Positions 59,306 to 64,000 of a stretch of DNA of 64,000 bases are shown here, piece by piece. The stretch spans positions 19,313 through 83,312 of the forward strand of contig JAYFPE010000005.1 of NCBI GenBank assembly GCA_034928145.1, in the 5' to 3' direction. The notes beneath the pieces are model-generated. The model was not told the origin of the DNA and ran no database searches. It was given only the letters and a program-made list of their open reading frames with translations. Each line of letters begins with the position of its first letter. The first letter of the stretch is position 1. A program made the position numbers and the translations under genes. The DNA comes from Pelethousia sp034928145 (GTDB lineage Bacteria; Bacillota; Clostridia; Christensenellales; CAG-138).

Positions 59306-60973
59306 CTATACCACCTCCCTGTTGGAAGATGACTCTGGCACAATGCGTTCCACGCACTGAATCAAGGCCAGCGTATTTTCATATTCACACCGAAATTTGA
59401 AATGAATATGAATACGCTGGTTTTCGTACACAGAAATTCGGTCAATTAGCTCAACCGCCAGCCTGCGGTTTAATGTTTCAATATCCTGGTGCTGTTTGAA
59501 GTAGGCGATCCACTGCTGTTCCTCGGATTTCCCCTCCACAAGACGGTCGATTTCCTGATTCAGTGACAGGATGGCATCCTCGGCTTCTTTCACTTTATGG
59601 TCGTACCGCTTGCCAAATGCGATATAGTCCTCACGGGTGATGATGCCGTCTGTATAATCCTCATGGAGCTTCATCCGGTAACGCCGATATTTCTCCACCT
59701 CGGCTTGCTTGGCGTTCAGCCTTTCATCCGTCTTTTTGACCTGCCTACTGGTATAAGGTAATTTTGCAATATCGGCAAGGGTCTGTTCTATATCAAGAAT
59801 GAAACGGATATGCTGCTGAACCGCAGCAAACACAGCCTCCGCAAGCAATTCATCACGGATACTGTGGCTTTTACATCCGCTTTTTTCCTTGCTGCCGGAA
59901 CAGATATAATAGTAATAGGGATTACTGGCGGTGGAATTATTCTTGCGAACCATGCTCCGTCCGCAATCGGCACAGTAAAGCAGTCCGGCAAGCGGAAAAA
60001 GAGTCTCCTCGCCGGGAGCCGTGCGGGTATCGGAACGCAGAATTTTTGCGGCATTCTCAAAGGTATCCCTGCTCACAATCGGCTCATGGGTGTTTTCCGT
60101 GACTGCCCATTGCTCCTGCGGAACCGCAAACTGCTTTTTCACCTTGTAGTTGGGACTGCTGCGTTTTCCCTGTTCCAATATACCAATGTACAGAGGATTC
60201 TTGAGGATACGCAAAACGGTAACTGCCGTCCATTGCGCTTTTGGATTTCTCTTGAATGGTGATTTATAGTTGCTGCCTATCAGCCGTTTGTACTCTAATG
60301 GAGAGGGGATATCACGCTTGTTCGTGTATTCGGCAATCGCCTGTGCGGAATATCCATTCAAGAACAGTTTGAATATATCCTGCACCACACCGGCCGCAAA
60401 CTCATCAACCATCAGGCGGTGCTTATCCTCCGGGGCTTTCAGATAACCGAAGGCGGCAAAGGGAGCGATAAACTGCCCCTTTCTGCGCTTGATTTCAAGC
60501 TGACTACGGATTTTAATGGAAATATCCCGGCAGTACGCATCGTTCATCAGGTTTTTGACAGGTACAATCAAATTGTCCGATGCCGTTTTCGGTTTGGCGC
60601 TGTCATAATCATCGTTGATGGAAATGAAACGCACACCCATAAAAGGGAATATTTTTTCAATGTATTTTCCCGTTTCGATAAAATTTCTGCCAAGGCGGGA
60701 AAAGTCCTTCACAATAATACAGTTGATTTCCTTGTTTTTGACTGACTCCATCATTTCGATAAAATCAGGACGGTCAAAATTGACCCCGGTATAGCCATCG
60801 TCTATCCGCACTTTATGCAGAGTGATTTCGGGGTGGGACTCCAAAAAGGCGGAAATTAAATCCCGCTGGTTTGCGATACTGTCGCTTTCGGATTTGTTTA
60901 CATCCTCTTTATCACCGTCCTCACGGGATAGCCGGAGGTACATATCCGCATAATAAGTGGTTTTTATATTCAT
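59306..60973 (-). CDS. Large serine recombinase 3 of trio
   Basis: 555 aa. S16 in MYLRLSREDGD, SDSIANQRDLI, VKDFSRLGRNFIETGKYIEKIFPFMGVRFISINDDYDSAK, recombinase domain (AAFGYLKAPEDKHRLMVDEFAAGVVQDIF), zinc ribbon CADCGRSMVRKN...CSGSKEKSGC, coiled coil and DUF4368-like end (LIDRISVYENQRIHIHFKF). First gene of the trio. Closer to recombinase 2 than to recombinase 1 by eye, suggesting stepwise duplication. Confidence 0.94.
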   Translation of the reverse strand: MNIKTTYYADMYLRLSREDGDKEDVNKSESDSIANQRDLISAFLESHPEITLHKVRIDDGYTGVNFDRPDFIEMMESVKNKEINCIIVKDFSRLGRNFIETGKYIEKIFPFMGVRFISINDDYDSAKPKTASDNLIVPVKNLMNDAYCRDISIKIRSQLEIKRRKGQFIAPFAAFGYLKAPEDKHRLMVDEFAAGVVQDIFKLFLNGYSAQAIAEYTNKRDIPSPLEYKRLIGSNYKSPFKRNPKAQWTAVTVLRILKNPLYIGILEQGKRSSPNYKVKKQFAVPQEQWAVTENTHEPIVSRDTFENAAKILRSDTRTAPGEETLFPLAGLLYCADCGRSMVRKNNSTASNPYYYYICSGSKEKSGCKSHSIRDELLAEAVFAAVQQHIRFILDIEQTLADIAKLPYTSRQVKKTDERLNAKQAEVEKYRRYRMKLHEDYTDGIITREDYIAFGKRYDHKVKEAEDAILSLNQEIDRLVEGKSEEQQWIAYFKQHQDIETLNRRLAVELIDRISVYENQRIHIHFKFRCEYENTLALIQCVERIVPESSSNREVV

Positions 60974-61161
60974 TCGGTGTTCTCCTAATCGTTTCTGAAT
61001 TTCAGAAAATCAATCGGGAGTTTTACCGCAAGTCCTATACCGCAGGGGGCTTACCCAAACCTCCTGCGGATTTGTGACTCAGCTTACCACAAAACTCCCT
61101 TCGCGTCCAGACAGTTTTGCCACTGTCAGACACATGACAAATATCGTTCATCATCTTTTCC
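60974..61161. other. Intergenic gap upstream of the recombinase trio
   Basis: No ORF. Contains inverted repeats CCGCAGG/CCTGCGG (about 61039-61069) and GACAGT/ACTGTC (about 61111-61128). They may be regulator sites or an mRNA hairpin; no T-run. Confidence 0.45.
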
Positions 61162-61425
61162 TCACAAGGTTTGTAAATAGTGTTCCATCCGCTGTTCAAA
61201 GGTCACTCCGTTTGCGGCAAAACCCACACTGACGGCAACCTTGCCCACACGGAAGCAATAAGGGTTCCTGATTTCTCTCATAAACTCTTTTTGGCGTCCC
61301 TCTTTGGGAAGGCTCCTGTCAATTTCAATTTCTCTTATATCTACAAGCGTTGCCGGATCGACCGTCCGAACATCCACCTGACGTAATTTTTCCAAATTCA
61401 TCTGTGTTACATCAAATTTCTCCAT
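61162..61425 (-). CDS. DUF6870-like small protein
   Basis: 87 aa: MEKFDVTQMNLEKLRQVDVR, TVDPATLVDIREIEIDRSLPKEGRQKEFMREIRNPYCF, GFAANGVTFEQRMEHYLQTL. This matches the DUF6870 pattern (VDIR, TLVDI, IRNPYCFR, LEHYL) found on conjugative and integrative elements of Clostridia. Function unknown. SD AAGGAGGGCGGCC. Cotranscribed with the helicase upstream (75 bases). Confidence 0.75.
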   Translation of the reverse strand: MEKFDVTQMNLEKLRQVDVRTVDPATLVDIREIEIDRSLPKEGRQKEFMREIRNPYCFRVGKVAVSVGFAANGVTFEQRMEHYLQTL

Positions 61426-61499
61426 GGCCGCCCTCCTTGTTTTCTCTTATCATCTATATGAAAATTGCTGATTGTCCTATGCCCGAAAAAGGGCGCCAC

Positions 61500-63761
61500 T
61501 CATTCAAAGTAGGCGCCCGTCTTCTTGTCCGCAATAAATCGGCTCACATCAGAAATCTGGTGCGTAACAGGCATATCAGGCAAGGCCGCCAGTATGTCAT
61601 TCCGATAGCGTCTGCTTGCCCGACTGTCAAGGATAGAAAAAACACAGGTATCCGTTTCTCTGCGGATTCCCCGGCCGATCCACTGGCGCAGTTTAATCAG
61701 CATACCCGGCACGATGACTTTGTTCAGATAGCCGTAGAAGTCAGGGTACAGGGTCTTTTCATATTCCAGCACCGGGTCGGGAGCCGGGAACGGCAGCCGT
61801 ACTACAATGAGGGAAGATAGAATGTCCCCGGCAAGGTCAATGCCCTCCCCGGCACTGTCGCTGGCACAGAGGACACCGTTGCCGCTTTTACGAAAAGCGT
61901 CGATGGCGTCAAGACGGCCTTTCCCCATGCGAAACAGAGGAAATGAAGTGATTCGCCTGCACAGCTCGTCATATACCTGTTCCATCATGCGGTAGGAGGT
62001 AAACAGAATCAGGGTATGCCCATGGGTCGCTTCAATCAGAGCCGCCAGCCGATTGACCACCGTCTGAAAATAGTCGCTGTCTTTGTCTGAAGGCAGCGGC
62101 ATATCCTGCGGCAGATACAACAGGGCATGGTTTGGATAATCAAAGGGAGAAGCCTTGCTGGTTTCAAAGATGCGGCGTTTCTCCGCCAATGTAATTCCGC
62201 TATTTCGCTTGAAATGTGAAAAATCGCCTCCCACAGAAAGCGTACCGGAGGTCAGGATATATGGAATTTCTTCCTGCCAAATATCCTCCGACAGTAGGTA
62301 ATCAAGCTGCTTTGGCAAGGCACAGACCCGGCAGGCCGCCGCCCCGGTCATTTCCAGCCAAAGGATAGAACTGGCATGATGAAACAGGATGGATAGCTTG
62401 GTTTCCTGTTGCTCCATGCGATTTGCCAGCCGGTCGTAACGCTCCCTTTTTTCACGGGAGGTCGTATAAAAAAGCACCGACAGTCTGCGCAATACAGCCA
62501 TCAGTGTTTTCAAAGCCCGTATGCAGTTTAAGTCAACCTGTACGGCATAGCAGTTTTTATCATAGCTTGTGCCTGCGGCATATCGCAGGGCCTCAAAGAG
62601 CAGGGCATTTTGTTCCTGCATGGTTTCACACAGTCTTACAATCTCCGCTTTATCAGGATTTCCCGAACCTATGGCATGGTAAATGCTTGCCACCAGTCGT
62701 TCCATCTCCACGTTTTCCAATGTCATGCCGTACATCTGTCGGGCAGCATCAAGGAGCTTGTGAGCCTCGTCAAAAATCACCACTCCACGGGGCGGGAACA
62801 GGGACCTTCTCCCATTCTTCCTGCCAAGTACATCAGCCAGCACAAGATTGTGGTTGGCAATCTGAAAGTCATAAACAAGGGACTGCGCTTTGCGGATAAA
62901 GTCACGGTATCGGCAGACTGAGGACAGAGGGCAGTTCAGATGGCAGCGTTCCACATTGAAGCAGTTTTTCACATAGTCCGTTAAAGGGAGCGTATCCAAA
63001 TCAAGGGGGCAGGCTCCGGTAAAAAGTCCGGTCAGGACTGAAAGCAGTTCCTCGTCCTCAAGACGGTCATTGTGTGCGATAGAGGAACGATACCCCTTTA
63101 CCCGGTTGTCGCAGGCATAATGGGATTTCCCCTTGCGAACCACAAAGGACAGGGGTTTATCAATAATACGATGTTCCATCAGAATATCAGAAATCTGAGG
63201 GATATATTCTTCCGTCAATGCCTTTTGCAGCGCAATGGTGGAAGTTGAGATAATCGTCGGTAGCTTATTGGCGCTGAACAGGTTATGGACCGTTACGGCC
63301 AATATGTAGGCGTGGGTTTTGCCTGTACCCACCTCGGCCTCACAGAGCGCCAGCCGGTTTCCCTGCAAGGACTCCAGCATTTCCAGCGCAAGTGCCGCCT
63401 GATTTGCCCGAAAGTCCATATCGTGTTCTGGCAGGATGTTTGAAAAGATATGTTCCAACAGATTTCTTGCTCTCATGGTAGGCTTGATGGAAAAGGTGCT
63501 TTCCGGTTCCGATACTGCCTGCGAAAGCATTTTGTCCATCGCTTTTTGATAGCCGTTTTTATTCAGCGGCGCCGACTTGGAAAAAAGCTGCTTTGTCTTT
63601 AAGGTTGAAAGTTCCACCATGCGGTAGCTGTATGTTTTTCCGGTGTAGTAGTCCAAAAGCACACAATTTTCGGCTGTCAGCACAATGCGTTCCTCTTGCC
63701 GGATTAAGCCTGCTTCGTAAATCTTATTTTGAATATCTGCCATATAGACAGGTTGATTCAT
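61500..63761 (-). CDS. DinG/XPD-like ATP-dependent helicase
   Basis: 753 aa. Superfamily 2 helicase: Walker A EAEVGTGKTHAYILAV, a Cys-rich segment where the iron-sulfur cluster of DinG/XPD sits (NCFNVERCHLNCPLSSVCRY), DEAH box VVIFDEAHKLLD, and a C-terminal helicase domain (LILFTSYRMMEQVYDEL, VLCASDSAGEGIDLAGDILSSLIVVRLPF, LRQWIGRGIRRETD). Common on integrative elements, probably for element DNA processing or transfer. SD AGGAGGCAAAACGAT. Confidence 0.9.
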   Translation of the reverse strand: MNQPVYMADIQNKIYEAGLIRQEERIVLTAENCVLLDYYTGKTYSYRMVELSTLKTKQLFSKSAPLNKNGYQKAMDKMLSQAVSEPESTFSIKPTMRARNLLEHIFSNILPEHDMDFRANQAALALEMLESLQGNRLALCEAEVGTGKTHAYILAVTVHNLFSANKLPTIISTSTIALQKALTEEYIPQISDILMEHRIIDKPLSFVVRKGKSHYACDNRVKGYRSSIAHNDRLEDEELLSVLTGLFTGACPLDLDTLPLTDYVKNCFNVERCHLNCPLSSVCRYRDFIRKAQSLVYDFQIANHNLVLADVLGRKNGRRSLFPPRGVVIFDEAHKLLDAARQMYGMTLENVEMERLVASIYHAIGSGNPDKAEIVRLCETMQEQNALLFEALRYAAGTSYDKNCYAVQVDLNCIRALKTLMAVLRRLSVLFYTTSREKRERYDRLANRMEQQETKLSILFHHASSILWLEMTGAAACRVCALPKQLDYLLSEDIWQEEIPYILTSGTLSVGGDFSHFKRNSGITLAEKRRIFETSKASPFDYPNHALLYLPQDMPLPSDKDSDYFQTVVNRLAALIEATHGHTLILFTSYRMMEQVYDELCRRITSFPLFRMGKGRLDAIDAFRKSGNGVLCASDSAGEGIDLAGDILSSLIVVRLPFPAPDPVLEYEKTLYPDFYGYLNKVIVPGMLIKLRQWIGRGIRRETDTCVFSILDSRASRRYRNDILAALPDMPVTHQISDVSRFIADKKTGAYFE

Positions 63762-63803
63762 ATCGTTTTGCCTCCTTTGCTTGCCTAAAGGAGCGACAAA
63801 AGA

Positions 63804-63865
63804 ATGCGGCGGAATCAGGAAAGAGGTTGAAAGTTTGATGACTCAAAAGACCTGTTCCGCCGCAT
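63804..63865. repeat. Inverted repeat ATGCGGCGGAA / TTCCGCCGCAT
   Basis: Perfect 11-bp arms (63804-63814, 63855-63865) with a 40-base spacer between the 32-aa ORF and the helicase gene; extended by TCAGG/CCTG near the base. Possible mRNA hairpin or protein-binding site. Confidence 0.55.
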
Positions 63866-63870
63866 GGTTT

Positions 63871-63969
63871 CTATCGCTCCGATAGAGCACGATAGATTTT
63901 TATATCAAAGCAAAGGTGTGACAGGCGATCCGGCTGGTGTTGCCGGATTCCATAAAAGCCGCCCCTCAT
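63871..63969 (-). CDS. 32-aa ORF of the mobile element
   Basis: Starts MRGGFYGIRQHQPDRLSHLC and ends in YRALSER. I recall similar short ORFs in mobile elements of gut Firmicutes, though I cannot verify it here. No strong SD (GATAG before the ATG). May be non-coding sequence with conserved structure instead. Confidence 0.35.
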   Translation of the reverse strand: MRGGFYGIRQHQPDRLSHLCFDIKIYRALSER

Positions 63970-64000
63970 TCTATCTCAAACGAGGGTGATGCGTTTTCCC

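Noticed and set aside
1..64000. CRISPR arrays, rRNA genes, replication origin
   Set aside because: No regularly spaced direct repeats, no rRNA-like sequence and no DnaA-box cluster were seen.

Overview
The window looks like a chromosomal segment of a spore-forming, GC-rich member of the Clostridia (Firmicutes). Evidence: a sporulation sigma factor of the SigG type (48637-49410), a BofC-like gene beside ruvCAB (the B. subtilis bofC-ruvA neighbourhood), MutS2, an archaeal-type short ProS, DegV and a LytR-CpsA-Psr protein. An uncultured gut lineage is plausible, but the sequence alone does not fix the taxon. The core (about 5.7-54 kb) is visibly GC-rich. The two flanks (1-5.4 kb and 54.3-64 kb) and a patch after tRNA-Val (33.5-34.9 kb) are AT-richer and look acquired.

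Layout. 1-5378: an acquired cassette read on the minus strand, consisting of an XRE regulator, a NarL-type two-component system, four small proteins and an ABC ATPase/permease. It abuts the 3' side of tRNA-Leu(UAA). 5785-13261: a metal-ligand-less iron-ADH homologue, a transglutaminase-like lipoprotein, proS, a coiled-coil protein and ruvCAB. 13389-33301: BofC-like, an RR-HK-HtrA stress module, DUF523, mutS2, a U32 peptidase, zapA, rluD, lspA, an oligopeptide-type SBP, a lytic transglycosylase, coaE, polA, a nucleoside phosphorylase and DUF5665. 33379-36012: tRNA-Val(CAC), an orphan AT-richer gene, a structured leader RNA with its own terminator before a 59-aa gene, and a small GNAT. 36027-41762: marR-degV with a textbook promoter/operator, a 5'-truncated sortase, hcp with its ferredoxin partner and a divergent Crp/Fnr regulator, and mntP behind a manganese (yybP-ykoY) riboswitch. 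42011-51158: GGDEF, mutY, LCP, ybaK, an ECF sigma/anti-sigma-like pair, sigG, a MITE-like insertion, a VTT membrane protein and tcdA. 51330-54268: metNIQ preceded by a methionine-rich leader peptide and an intrinsic terminator. 54310-64000: nested mobile DNA. A serine recombinase of one element has lost its N-terminus at the edge of a second element that carries three overlapping serine recombinases, DUF6870, a DinG-like helicase and a 32-aa ORF.

Most notable are (i) the candidate methionine leader-peptide attenuator of metNIQ, with promoter, SD, Met-rich peptide, alternative hairpins and terminator all visible; (ii) an unassigned structured leader at 35161-35335; (iii) the nested recombinase elements; (iv) a MITE-like element splitting the sigG terminator; and (v) an iron-ADH fold protein with every inspected metal-ligand position substituted. 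Family assignments are from motif recognition; no database search was run.
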